A DNA stretch of 6,822 bases from Pseudomonadota bacterium (GCA_023437755.1 JAEZFJ010000036.1:1-6822), one strand, 5' to 3'. Numbered from the stretch's first letter, positions 1 through 6,820 are shown. Made by a program: numbers and translations. Notes: generated from the letters alone by a model not told the origin.

Positions 1-26
1 GGGTTCAAGTCCCTCCTCCGCTACCA
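1..26 (+). tRNA. tRNA gene, 3' end only (isotype undetermined)
   Basis: The first 26 bases read as the 3' part of a tRNA. The remaining T-arm has the standard loop TTCAAGT, closed by GGG on the 5' side (the rest lies outside the window) and CCCTC on the 3' side. A 7-base 3' acceptor strand (CTCCGCT), an A discriminator and an encoded CCA follow. The predicted 5' acceptor strand would be AGCGGAG, or CGCGGAG if the first pair is mismatched as in initiator tRNA. The anticodon lies upstream of the window, so the isotype cannot be read; the TTCAAGT loop is common in tRNA-Leu but does not decide it. No hairpin terminator follows, only a short pyrimidine-rich stretch near 29-40. Confidence 0.8.
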
Positions 27-297
27 AGCCATCCTTTCTTCAGGTATGCACTACCGGTTCTTGTTGGTGGCAGCCTCTCGCCACGGCCGGTCCGCCGCCA
101 GGCATAAAGTGGCTGCTTCGACTGGAACGTCCCCATGTCCTGCCGTTGGCGTGCACAAGGGAGACAGGCTGCATGTCTGAGATGTATTCATCCTCCGTCA
201 AACCCCAAGTCGTCGTGGGCAATGGGCACCAAGCCGCTCTCTGCCGGCCGATCGGGTGGACGCGTGTCTGGTGAACCGTCGGCACCTGCCGTCTGGC
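27..297. other. Gap without a supported gene, beside the tRNA
   Basis: No gene is supported here. Short open frames exist on both strands: a 46-codon frame at 51-191 (-), a 44-codon frame at 46-180 (+) and a 33-codon frame at 173-274 (+). None has a recognisable domain, and none has a well-spaced ribosome binding site. The frame at 173-274 contains a short VVVGNG stretch resembling the N-terminal FAD-binding strand of NirB-type proteins, discussed as a weak finding. I see no integrase remnant, no inverted repeat pair and no repeat of the tRNA 3' end. Confidence 0.5.
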
Positions 298-513
298 CTA
301 GCGCTCAGCCTCACCCCGCAAGGCATTGATCCGCTGCCATATCTGCTCCGCCCGGGCCTCCTCTTTATGGAAGCGATGAAGCATCTCTTCCATGGGCGCG
401 TCCCAGTTCCCACTCAGGCGCAGCGCGGCCGCGGCCCGGGCACAGGTGAGCTGGAGCTCTGAATAGAGTTCGAACAGCTGTTCGGCGGTCTGCGGATCAA
501 CGGGCAGTCTCAT
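298..513 (-). CDS. Small helical protein of unknown function (71 aa)
   Basis: I do not recognise this protein. The frame stays open further upstream, to an ATG at 624, but that extension is Cys/Ser/Gly-rich, overlaps the preceding gene and looks non-coding. The ATG at 513 gives a protein that begins MRLPVDPQTAEQLFELYSEL. It is rich in Glu, Ala, Leu and Arg and should fold as two or three amphipathic helices (about residues 7-34, 39-50 and 50-70). It has one Cys (24), a Trp at 37 and 59, and no signal peptide or membrane segment. No good Shine-Dalgarno sequence is visible. It lies 43 bases after the 64-aa gene on the same strand, so the two are probably co-transcribed. An accessory or adaptor protein is a guess only. 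Confidence 0.55.
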   Translation of the reverse strand: MRLPVDPQTAEQLFELYSELQLTCARAAAALRLSGNWDAPMEEMLHRFHKEEARAEQIWQRINALRGEAER

Positions 514-556
514 TTCAGGGTGAACGCGCAGCCTCGCACTTGGCTCAAAACAGCCC

Positions 557-751
557 TCAAATGAGCTTGTACCCGAACCGCCGCAGATGAAACTTGAGCA
601 ACACCAGGTCAGGCACTGGGCCAACCAACTGCAACTGTCCCAGATGCCAATGCAGAACCGTGCTCCTGGCTCGGGTGCGCACGACCTGTTTCAGGTGGGA
701 CATGCATTCCTCAGCGGTGAAGCCTTCCGGTGGAGTGATGCGGAGTTTCAT
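557..751 (-). CDS. Small HMA/CopZ-like protein with an altered metal motif (64 aa)
   Basis: The length and pattern resemble a single heavy-metal-associated (HMA, CopZ/Atx1-type) domain. A predicted strand (KLRITPP, 2-8) leads into GFTAEECM (10-17) and a helix to about 25. Two strands follow (about 30-37 and 39-43), then a helix (48-59) ending in RRFGYKLI, like the C-terminal 'aGY' strand of HMA domains. In the family the loop reads GMTCxxC; here the first Cys is Ala13 while the second is kept as Cys16, so classical two-Cys Cu(I) binding looks unlikely. His34 and His36 lie on the second strand. The start at 751 is the frame's first ATG, with only a weak GGA upstream, but a plausible promoter lies about 27 bases before it. 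HMA membership is inferred from pattern alone; an unrelated small alpha/beta protein is possible. Confidence 0.55.
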   Translation of the reverse strand: MKLRITPPEGFTAEECMSHLKQVVRTRARSTVLHWHLGQLQLVGPVPDLVLLKFHLRRFGYKLI

Positions 752-777
752 CGAGGTGGTTTCCGGGTGAGTGCCGC

Positions 778-806
778 CTCATAGGCCTGCGGAGTGCGTG
801 TTTCAA
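778..806 (-). promoter_or_regulatory. Possible sigma70-type promoter for the 64-aa and 71-aa genes
   Basis: Read on the - strand, TTGAAA (801-806, five of six matches to the -35 consensus) is followed after exactly 17 bases by TATGAG (778-783, four of six matches to -10). Transcription would start near 770, about 20 bases before the ATG at 751. The signal sits in the 164-base gap after the stop of the 127-aa gene, where a promoter is expected. In GC-rich DNA such a match can occur by chance. Confidence 0.4.
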
Positions 807-915
807 CCCGAAGGAGGCCAGGAGCTTGGTTCCGGTGCGGGCGATCGGGCACCAGTCATGCTCGGCGAGTCGTCTGTCCCGGGTGTGTGGGCGGATTATT
901 TGCTGAACGCGGCCC

Positions 916-1299
916 TCAGCGCGGCTTTCGGCGGATGGCGGACACGGCTCTGATGGCTGCGAAAAAGCTGGCTGCTACAAACGGCAGTGTGACTGTCCAG
1001 ATCGTGTCGAGGACAGCCTCTCGGAGGCTCCAATTGCCACTCCGAAGGTCTTCACGCGCGTCAAGCGTTTCATTGCCGAGCTGCAGGGCCACTACTGCCC
1101 AAAGGCTCAGCCAGGGTCTTCGCGTAGCAGCGAAGCAGATGGCATAGACAACAATGCCAAGCACCAGATGTAGCTGGGCGGGCCAAACGCCCAGCTTTAC
1201 GAGGATCAGGTTCTTCAGGTCTCCGTACACCCGGTGTAAGTAGCACCACTCGAGTGCGCGTGCACTCTCACCTCGATGGTGGCCCTTCCGCTCATCCAC
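916..1299 (-). CDS. Small integral membrane protein, unknown function (127 aa)
   Basis: The protein has three likely membrane helices: about residues 42-59, 62-77 and 96-117. A basic tail (RRKPR) suggests a cytoplasmic C-terminus. Polar residues sit at or between the helices (N76, E77, D80, D99), within LQLGNETLD and AVLDTIW. This recalls small proteobacterial membrane proteins with an 'NE..D' turn between helices, loosely like VanZ-type proteins; I cannot name a family with certainty. There is no ATG in frame. The GTG at 1299 is the first usual start after an in-frame stop, but no clear ribosome binding site precedes it; a GTG at 1230 (residue 24) is an alternative. The first 20 residues are hydrophilic and may not be native. 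The gene is on the same strand as the two small genes that follow, 164 bases away. Confidence 0.55.
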   Translation of the reverse strand: MDERKGHHRGESARALEWCYLHRVYGDLKNLILVKLGVWPAQLHLVLGIVVYAICFAATRRPWLSLWAVVALQLGNETLDAREDLRSGNWSLREAVLDTIWTVTLPFVAASFFAAIRAVSAIRRKPR

Positions 1300-1331
1300 C
1301 TGGCGGCAGAGCAGGCGCTAGCAGCAGCTGA

Positions 1332-1517
1332 CGATCACCATGGGGCGACGGAATCCAGCCAAGGATCACCAGCGTGGTACAGCCTGTGGACGAGCGGGCC
1401 CGGGTGGCCGCAAGCTGGATTCTGGAGGGGATCGGGCGGCGCGGCGGTGCAGCCATTCCGCCGCGAGTTCACGTGGCCTCGCCCTGGCTGGTGGTTAAGT
1501 CGTGCGCCCGCATCTGA
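1332..1517 (+). pseudogene. C-terminal remnant of a LacI-family transcriptional regulator
   Basis: This + strand frame of 61 codons follows an in-frame stop (1329-1331), has no start codon of its own, and ends at TGA 1515-1517. Residues 9-20 read QPRITSVVQPVD, matching the 'PPLTTVRQP' segment near the end of LacI/GalR proteins. The helix that follows (ERARVAASWILEGI) fits the conserved final helix, and PPRVHVASPWLVVKSCAR fits the usual closing 'P..V.L.P.LVVR.S'. Third codon positions are mostly G or C, as expected for recently coding DNA. The DNA-binding domain and most of the sugar-binding core are absent; the DNA upstream is occupied by the 127-aa gene on the other strand. It is therefore most likely a decayed fragment, now convergent with nasC. 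A chance open frame is the alternative. Confidence 0.55.
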
Positions 1518-1593
1518 GCTTGCACGTGTTGAGGCCGAAAGCGCGCGCCTGAAGCGGTAAGAGCGTAGCGGCGGGCCAGCGCGGCAGAGCGTC

Positions 1594-4257
1594 CTACGGT
1601 CCAACATCGTGCATTTCGCTCGCTACCGGCGGGCGTTGCGCTGATTCCAGGCGGATCAGGGTAGCGATTTCCGCTCTGCAGGCGCCGCAGTTCGTGCCTG
1701 CCCTGGTTGCAAGACCGATCGCATCGATGTCGCCACACCCCTGCCGGAAGGCACCCAGGATGGTTTCGCGACCCACCGCGTGGCAGGCGCACACGATCGG
1801 CCCGGTGTTTGCCATGCCGGCGCTCGGCCGCCCTGCAAGGAGCTGGACGCCATTGACCTTCTCCGCCTCTAACTGGCTGACGATCCACTCCCGCGCTACC
1901 GGCACAGGGTCCGGCGAAACAAACAGCGCGAAGATGAGGCGACCGTTGCTGATGCCGGCAAAACTGCGCCGGCCGAACGGTGGATCGGCGACGCTGAGCA
2001 TGCTCGTGGCCGGAGGGATGTGGAACCGCTGCCGTATCCAGGCCGGCCAGTTGTCCGGCTCCTCTTTCCACGCCACCTCGCCACGAACGCCGCCAGACGC
2101 CTCTGCCCAGGCCCAGTAGGCCGTATCGAGGTCCGGCCGGTCAGTTGCGACGAAGAAGCCGTACAGGGCCGGCCGCCACGGTTCGATCGTCACTGCGCTC
2201 ATCTTGAGAGCCGGCTGAGCCGATACCGGGTCCACCTGTGAGTGCACCACAGTGTCGACGCGCCCCGCGGAGGCAAACTGTCCGGTCCAATGCATGGGAA
2301 CAAAAACGCTGCCGCGCTGCTGCCGGTCGGTGATCAGTGCCCGCAGAACGACGTGGGTATCGCCGCGCCCCAGCCGCACCAGGCTGGCCCTGCGGATATT
2401 CAGCCGCTGCGCATCGTCGGGGTGAATTTCCACGAACGGCTCGGCATAATGGGCCGACAGCCGGGCCGCCTTGCCGGTGCGCGTCATCGTATGCCAGTGG
2501 TCGCGCACGCGACCGGTGTTGAGCGTCAGCCGGCCTGGTGCGGGGGCCAGCGGCGGTGGCGGCGAGACCGGCACCATTCGGGCCTTGCGGTCCGGAGTGA
2601 AGAAGCCGCCACTGCCGAACAGCCGGTCGGTCGGTTTATCGCGCACCGGCCACTGCGTGGGCTCCATCCCGTCGTATTGCTCCGCGAGCAGGCCCGAAAT
2701 GTCGAAGTCGCGCCTTCCGTCATTCTCGAAAGCCGAGAGCCGGGCATGTTCGGCGAAGATCTCGCGCGGGCTTTGGTAGGGGAAGGCAGCATGGAACCCC
2801 ATACGGCGGGCTACCTGGGTGACGATCCACCAGTCGGGTTTCGAGGCACCGGCGGTCGCGAGGAACGACCGTTGCCGGGAAATCCTCCGTTCTGAATTGG
2901 TCACCGTGCCGTCCTTCTCGCCCCAGGGCGCCGCCGGCAACAACACGTCAGCGAGTTGTGCGCTGTCGGTCCTGTCCGTCATGTCGGAGACCACGACAAA
3001 AGGGCAGGCTCTCAGCGCGTCACGGACCTTGTCTGCGTCGGGCATGGAGACCACCGGATTGGTGCCCATGATCCACGCGGCTTTGATCTTGCCCTCCGCC
3101 ATGGCCGAAAAGAGCTCGACCGCCCGCAGGCCGGGATTTTCCGCCATCCGGCCTGCGCTCCAGAAACGGCCGACGCGATCCACGTTTTCCGGCGAGAAGT
3201 CCATATGGGCCGCGAGCATGTTGGCGAGGCCACCGACTTCGCGACCGCCCATCGCATTGGGCTGTCCGGTAACCGAGAAGGGTCCCATGCCGGGCCGCCC
3301 GATGCGGCCGGTCAGGAGATGGCAGTTGATTATCGCGTTTACCTTGTCGGTTCCTGACGCGGACTGGTTCACGCCTTGCGAGTAGACCGTGACGACGCGG
3401 TCGGTCTCCGCGAACCAGCTGTAGAACAATTCGATATCGGCGGGGGGTAGTCCCGTTGCTTCGGCAACCCGCGGGACCTCCCAAAGGCTTACAGCCTCAA
3501 CAGCCGCTGCAGCCCCCTTGGTGTGCTTGGTGGCAAACTCTGTGGCCGCGCCTACACCATCGAGGTACCGCAACAAGCCCGAAAACAGGGCGAGATCACC
3601 ATCCACCCGGATGGGAAGGTGCAGATCGGCCGTGTCCGCCGAGACGGTGCGGCGCGGGTCGGCAACAACGATGCGCAGGCCAGGTCGCCCGGTTTTGTCG
3701 GCGATAAGGCGCTGATGCAGGACCGGATGGCACCAGGCCAAATTGCTGCCGACGAGAACCACAAGATCGGCCTGCTCGAGGTCCTCGTAGTTGCCAGGCA
3801 CGGTGTCGGAGCCGAAGGCGCGCTTGTGCCCCGCGACAGAGGAGGCCATGCACAGCCGCGAGTTGGTGTCGATATTGGCGCTGCCGACGAACCCCTTCAT
3901 CAGCTTGTTGGCAACATAGTAGTCTTCTGTCAGCAGTTGCCCCGAACCATAGATGGCCACGCTGTCCGGCCCGTGTTCCGCAATGGCGTCACCGAAGCGT
4001 TGAGCGACCAGATCGAGCGCTTCTTCCCAGTCCACGTCTCGGCCGCTGACCCTGGGCCGCAGCAGCCGATCCTTCAGCGACAGTGTTTCACCGAGGGCTG
4101 CGCCCTTGGAACATAGCCGGCCAAAATTCGAAGGATGCTGCGGATCGCCTGCAATGGCGACGCTGCCGTCCGCTTGTGGCGACGCCAGGATACCGCAGCC
4201 GACGCCACAATAGGGGCATGTGGTTCGGACGGTGGTTGCGGCAACAGCTGAGGTCAT
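1594..4257 (-). CDS. nasC: Assimilatory nitrate reductase, catalytic subunit with C-terminal [2Fe-2S] domain
   Basis: Cytoplasmic molybdoenzyme of 887 aa reducing nitrate to nitrite (named nasA in some organisms). The N-terminal [4Fe-4S] motif is complete: C14, C17, C21, C49, followed by K51. The molybdopterin oxidoreductase core runs to about 540; C136 in NSRLCMAS is the expected Mo ligand. The dinucleotide-binding domain spans about 576-694, starting at RLTLNTGRVRDHWH and closing with DPVSAQPALK. A NasA-type linker (about 695-819) leads to a BFD-like [2Fe-2S] domain with C823, C825, C857 and C860. No Tat signal is present, unlike periplasmic NapA. Length and domain order fit NasA/NasC enzymes of the NADH-dependent class. 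The ATG at 4257 lies 30 bases after the flavoprotein stop, with an AAGAG-like ribosome binding site. No key residue is missing. No terminator hairpin is visible after the stop. Confidence 0.95.
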   Translation of the reverse strand: MTSAVAATTVRTTCPYCGVGCGILASPQADGSVAIAGDPQHPSNFGRLCSKGAALGETLSLKDRLLRPRVSGRDVDWEEALDLVAQRFGDAIAEHGPDSVAIYGSGQLLTEDYYVANKLMKGFVGSANIDTNSRLCMASSVAGHKRAFGSDTVPGNYEDLEQADLVVLVGSNLAWCHPVLHQRLIADKTGRPGLRIVVADPRRTVSADTADLHLPIRVDGDLALFSGLLRYLDGVGAATEFATKHTKGAAAAVEAVSLWEVPRVAEATGLPPADIELFYSWFAETDRVVTVYSQGVNQSASGTDKVNAIINCHLLTGRIGRPGMGPFSVTGQPNAMGGREVGGLANMLAAHMDFSPENVDRVGRFWSAGRMAENPGLRAVELFSAMAEGKIKAAWIMGTNPVVSMPDADKVRDALRACPFVVVSDMTDRTDSAQLADVLLPAAPWGEKDGTVTNSERRISRQRSFLATAGASKPDWWIVTQVARRMGFHAAFPYQSPREIFAEHARLSAFENDGRRDFDISGLLAEQYDGMEPTQWPVRDKPTDRLFGSGGFFTPDRKARMVPVSPPPPLAPAPGRLTLNTGRVRDHWHTMTRTGKAARLSAHYAEPFVEIHPDDAQRLNIRRASLVRLGRGDTHVVLRALITDRQQRGSVFVPMHWTGQFASAGRVDTVVHSQVDPVSAQPALKMSAVTIEPWRPALYGFFVATDRPDLDTAYWAWAEASGGVRGEVAWKEEPDNWPAWIRQRFHIPPATSMLSVADPPFGRRSFAGISNGRLIFALFVSPDPVPVAREWIVSQLEAEKVNGVQLLAGRPSAGMANTGPIVCACHAVGRETILGAFRQGCGDIDAIGLATRAGTNCGACRAEIATLIRLESAQRPPVASEMHDVGP

Positions 4258-4287
4258 CAGGATCTCTTGGATTGCAGGGTAGGAAGC

Positions 4288-5532
4288 TCAGCTCGGCAGA
4301 CTGCACCGGCTCCCAAAGGCCTCAAGCGCTTCGCTCTCGGCCAAGCCGCGGCCAAAGATCATGGTAGTGCGCAGCGGGTCGGTGTCGGTCTGCTCGCGCA
4401 CGAGATCGAAGAACCATGGGCCGTCCGCCACATCGCCGTAGAGCACGGCACCAAGCAGCCGGCCGTTGTGGATGACGAGACGCCGGTACGAACCGGCGTC
4501 CTCGTCGTGCATAACGATCTCTTCGCGATCTCCACGGGCGGCAAAATCGCCCGCAGAATAGACGGACACGCCGGAAACCTTGAGCTGCGTCGCCGTACGG
4601 GTGGGGCGGAATATGCCCTCCCGGCCGAGGAGCGTGTCGGCCGCCGCTCGGGCCATGTCGTAGAGGGGAGCAATAAGGCCGTAGCAGACACCCTGATGCT
4701 CGGCGCATTCGCCGATCGCCAGAATATCGGGGTCGGAGGTGAGCATGCCGTCGCTCACGACGATGCCGCGCTCCACATGCAGCCCCGAATCCGTCGCCAG
4801 GCGCGTTTCGGGGCGAATGCCGATGGCCGTGACCACCAGATCCGCGCCGATGACGGCTCCGTCTTCGAGGGCAACAGCCTCCACTCTGCGATTGCCCAGA
4901 ATGGCCTTGGTAACGGCGCCGGTATGGACCACGATCCCGCGTCGCTCGAACTCGCTGCGTAGCAGGTCTGCGGAGGCTGGATCGAGCTGGCGGTCCATCA
5001 GGTGCTCCTTGAGATGAAGCACCGTCACCTCCATTCCACGCAGGCGTAGAGCGGCCGCGGCCTCGAGCCCCAAGAGTCCCCCGCCGACAACCACGGCGCG
5101 TCGCGACGGTTCGCCGGCTGCGGCAAGCATACGCCTCACGTCATCGAAATCGCGAAATGCCGTGACGCCCCGCAGGGCGTTGCCGGGCAGGGAAGGGACC
5201 ACTGGCGCCGAGCCGGTCGCGACGACCAGCCGATCATAGGGCGTGGCCCCCCGGCGGGAGACGACCTGCCTGTTCCTGCGGTCTATCGCAGTCACGGTCT
5301 CGCCGAGATGGGTGGTGATGCCGTTGTCGCGATACCAGTCGGCGTCGTGCGTCACGATGTCGGCAAAGTCCATCTCCCCCGCCAGCACCGGGGAGAGCAT
5401 GATCCGGTTGTAGTTGCCCCGCGGCTCGGCGCCGAACAGGGTGATATCGAAACGGCCGCCGGCCTCCCTGACCAGATGCTCAAGCAGCCGTCCCGAGGCC
5501 ATGCCTGCGCCCACCACGACGAGCTTTTCCAT
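4288..5532 (-). CDS. FAD-dependent NAD(P)H oxidoreductase, electron donor to nitrate reductase (Flp/NasB-like)
   Basis: Flavoprotein of 414 aa resembling the N-terminal half of NirB. An FAD-binding Rossmann motif is at the start (GAGMAS, 8-13), then YNRIMLSPVL (41-50) typical of NirB-type proteins, ATGSAP (105-110), a second nucleotide-binding motif for NAD(P)H (GGGLLGLEAA, 150-159), AIGIRPE (236-242) and the closing FAD motif around DILAIGECAEH (269-279). The C-terminal part (about 315-400, LKVSGVSVYSAGDF) matches the NirB dimer domain. It ends before any [2Fe-2S] or siroheme domain, so it is not a nitrite reductase. Its role is inferred as passing electrons from NAD(P)H to the [2Fe-2S] domain of NasC, as proposed for Flp of Bradyrhizobium or NasB of Klebsiella. 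The ATG lies 6 bases after the transporter stop; AGGGGG (5544-5549), 11 bases upstream, may bind ribosomes. Confidence 0.9.
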   Translation of the reverse strand: MEKLVVVGAGMASGRLLEHLVREAGGRFDITLFGAEPRGNYNRIMLSPVLAGEMDFADIVTHDADWYRDNGITTHLGETVTAIDRRNRQVVSRRGATPYDRLVVATGSAPVVPSLPGNALRGVTAFRDFDDVRRMLAAAGEPSRRAVVVGGGLLGLEAAAALRLRGMEVTVLHLKEHLMDRQLDPASADLLRSEFERRGIVVHTGAVTKAILGNRRVEAVALEDGAVIGADLVVTAIGIRPETRLATDSGLHVERGIVVSDGMLTSDPDILAIGECAEHQGVCYGLIAPLYDMARAAADTLLGREGIFRPTRTATQLKVSGVSVYSAGDFAARGDREEIVMHDEDAGSYRRLVIHNGRLLGAVLYGDVADGPWFFDLVREQTDTDPLRTTMIFGRGLAESEALEAFGSRCSLPS

Positions 5533-5538
5533 GATCGG

Positions 5539-6807
5539 TCAGGCCCCCTGAGGGACAGCAGCGCGCTTGATCTGGCGAACGGCCTTATGCATTGAGACCA
5601 GCAACACCACGACCAGCGCAAACATGGCCATGAAGCAGCTGGTCCACATGCCCGTCAGTTCGTTGAGATAGCCGAAGAGCAGTGGCAGGACGAAGCCGCC
5701 CAGTCCGCCGATCATGCCCACCAGCCCACCTACGACCCCCACTCTGTCGGGGTAGTAGGTGGGGATGTGCTTGTAGACCGCGGCTTTGCCCAGGCTCATG
5801 ACGAAACCGAGCATGAACATAAGGGTGATGAAGACCCAGGGCGCCAGCGCGAAGCCGAAGGTGACCGGACCGTCGATGCCCTGCACCAGATACTCGCCCG
5901 CGGGGATTGCGAGGATGAAAGTGGTCAGTGCCGAGACCCCGAAGGTCCAATAGAGCACCGCGCGGGCCCCGACCTTGTCCGATAGCGTGCCGCCATAGGC
6001 CCGGAAGATGCTGGCAGGGATCGAATAGAGGGCGGCAACCATGCCGGCTGTGGCGATGTCGAAGCCATAGACCCCGATGAGGTATCGCGGCAGCCAGAGC
6101 GTCAGTGCCACAAATGCCCCGAAAACGAAGAAGTAGTAGAAGGCAAAGCGCCAGACCCGGGCCTCCTTGAGAGGTCCAAATTCCTCGCCCCAGGACCGAG
6201 CTCTGGCCTGCGCTCTTGCCTGCGCCTGATCCTCGGGCGCGGTGAACCAAAACACGACTGCGGTGAGCACCAGCACTCCTGCCCAGACAAGGGCTACGCT
6301 TTGCCAGCCCCAGGCCAGCATTACAAAGGGGGCGAGGAGCTTCGTCGCCGAGGAGCCGACATTGCCGATGCCGAAAATCCCCAATGCTGTGCCTTGCCTG
6401 TTGCTCGGGTGAAAACGCGAGACATAGGCGACGCCAACGGCAAACGATCCCCCGGCAATGCCAACCCCGAGGGCTGCGACCAGAAACTGTTCGTAACTCT
6501 GCGCAAAGGCGAGCAGCGCCGTCGAAACCGCCGCTGCCAGCATCGTGAGGGTGTAAACCAGCCGCCCACCATAGCGGTCGGTCCAGACGCCGAGAACGAC
6601 CCGCACAAGCGATCCGGTCAGGACCGGTGTGCCGACGAGCAGTCCAAACTGCACCTCGCTGAGCGCCAACTGATCCTTGAGCGCCACGCCGATAATGGAG
6701 AAAATCGTCCAGACGGCAAAACACACCGTGAACGCGATGGTCGAGGTGGCGAGGGCCCGGCCGGCGACGGCTCCGGTGACACCTCGCTCATTCCACTCCT
6801 TGTGCAT
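5539..6807 (-). CDS. narK: NarK-type nitrate/nitrite transporter (major facilitator family)
   Basis: Inner-membrane transporter of 422 aa with about 12 membrane helices, the usual length of single-domain NarK/NasA proteins. The MFS loop motif DRYGGR is at 77-82. Both nitrate-signature glycine-rich segments are clear: one at about 119-151 (GGSFAVGVAYVSRFHPSN, then GIFGIGNVG) and one at about 356-374 (VGVVGGLVGMIGGLGGF). Arg69 (helix 2) and Arg269 (SIFRAYGG, helix 8) are placed like the substrate-binding arginines of E. coli NarK. Nitrate import for the downstream reductase is the likely role; nitrite export or exchange is possible and cannot be told apart here. The frame also opens at GTG 6810, but AAGGAG (6813-6818) is only two bases from it and five from ATG 6807, so ATG is preferred. 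The loop after helix 6 holds a Gln/Ala/Arg repeat (about 194-204). Confidence 0.93.
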   Translation of the reverse strand: MHKEWNERGVTGAVAGRALATSTIAFTVCFAVWTIFSIIGVALKDQLALSEVQFGLLVGTPVLTGSLVRVVLGVWTDRYGGRLVYTLTMLAAAVSTALLAFAQSYEQFLVAALGVGIAGGSFAVGVAYVSRFHPSNRQGTALGIFGIGNVGSSATKLLAPFVMLAWGWQSVALVWAGVLVLTAVVFWFTAPEDQAQARAQARARSWGEEFGPLKEARVWRFAFYYFFVFGAFVALTLWLPRYLIGVYGFDIATAGMVAALYSIPASIFRAYGGTLSDKVGARAVLYWTFGVSALTTFILAIPAGEYLVQGIDGPVTFGFALAPWVFITLMFMLGFVMSLGKAAVYKHIPTYYPDRVGVVGGLVGMIGGLGGFVLPLLFGYLNELTGMWTSCFMAMFALVVVLLVSMHKAVRQIKRAAVPQGA

Positions 6808-6812
6808 CACAA

Positions 6813-6820
6813 CTCCTTCT
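6813..6820 (-). promoter_or_regulatory. Ribosome binding site of narK (decides the start)
   Basis: The - strand reads AGAAGGAG here. AAGGAG lies five bases before ATG 6807 and two bases before GTG 6810, which favours the ATG. The operon promoter is outside the window. Confidence 0.7.

Noticed and set aside
51..191. 46-codon frame on the - strand with GGAGG just before its ATG
   Set aside because: GGAGG touches the ATG with no spacing, so it is unlikely to work as a ribosome binding site. The translation shows no motif or clear secondary structure.
902..920. Hairpin GCTGA-9-TCAGC at the end of the 127-aa gene as a terminator
   Set aside because: The stem has only five pairs, the loop is nine bases, it overlaps the stop codon, and no run of T follows. 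It is too weak to call.
794..1147. 117-codon frame on the + strand
   Set aside because: It is antisense to the 127-aa membrane protein gene, whose - strand translation gives coherent membrane helices. The + frame is Arg/Ser-rich without structure.
1332..1593. Terminator after nasC or after the LacI remnant
   Set aside because: I looked on both strands for a GC stem followed by T residues and found only stems of four or five pairs without a T run.
1469..2071. Open frame of 200 codons on the - strand spanning the end of nasC
   Set aside because: It is a shifted frame over the nasC [2Fe-2S] domain and runs on into non-coding DNA. No domain is visible.
2242..2895. Open frame of 217 codons on the + strand
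   Set aside because: It lies entirely antisense to nasC, whose domains and cysteines are intact through this stretch. The translation is Arg/Gly/Pro-rich, as in a shadow frame.
4267..4962. Long open frame of 231 codons on the + strand
   Set aside because: It is antisense to the flavoprotein gene, has no recognisable domain, and is explained by the GC-rich codon pattern of the true gene.
5585..6724. Open frame of 379 codons on the - strand
   Set aside because: It is out of frame inside narK. It lacks the hydrophobic segments of a transporter and is rich in Arg, Gly, His and Pro; the overlapping narK frame is unambiguous.
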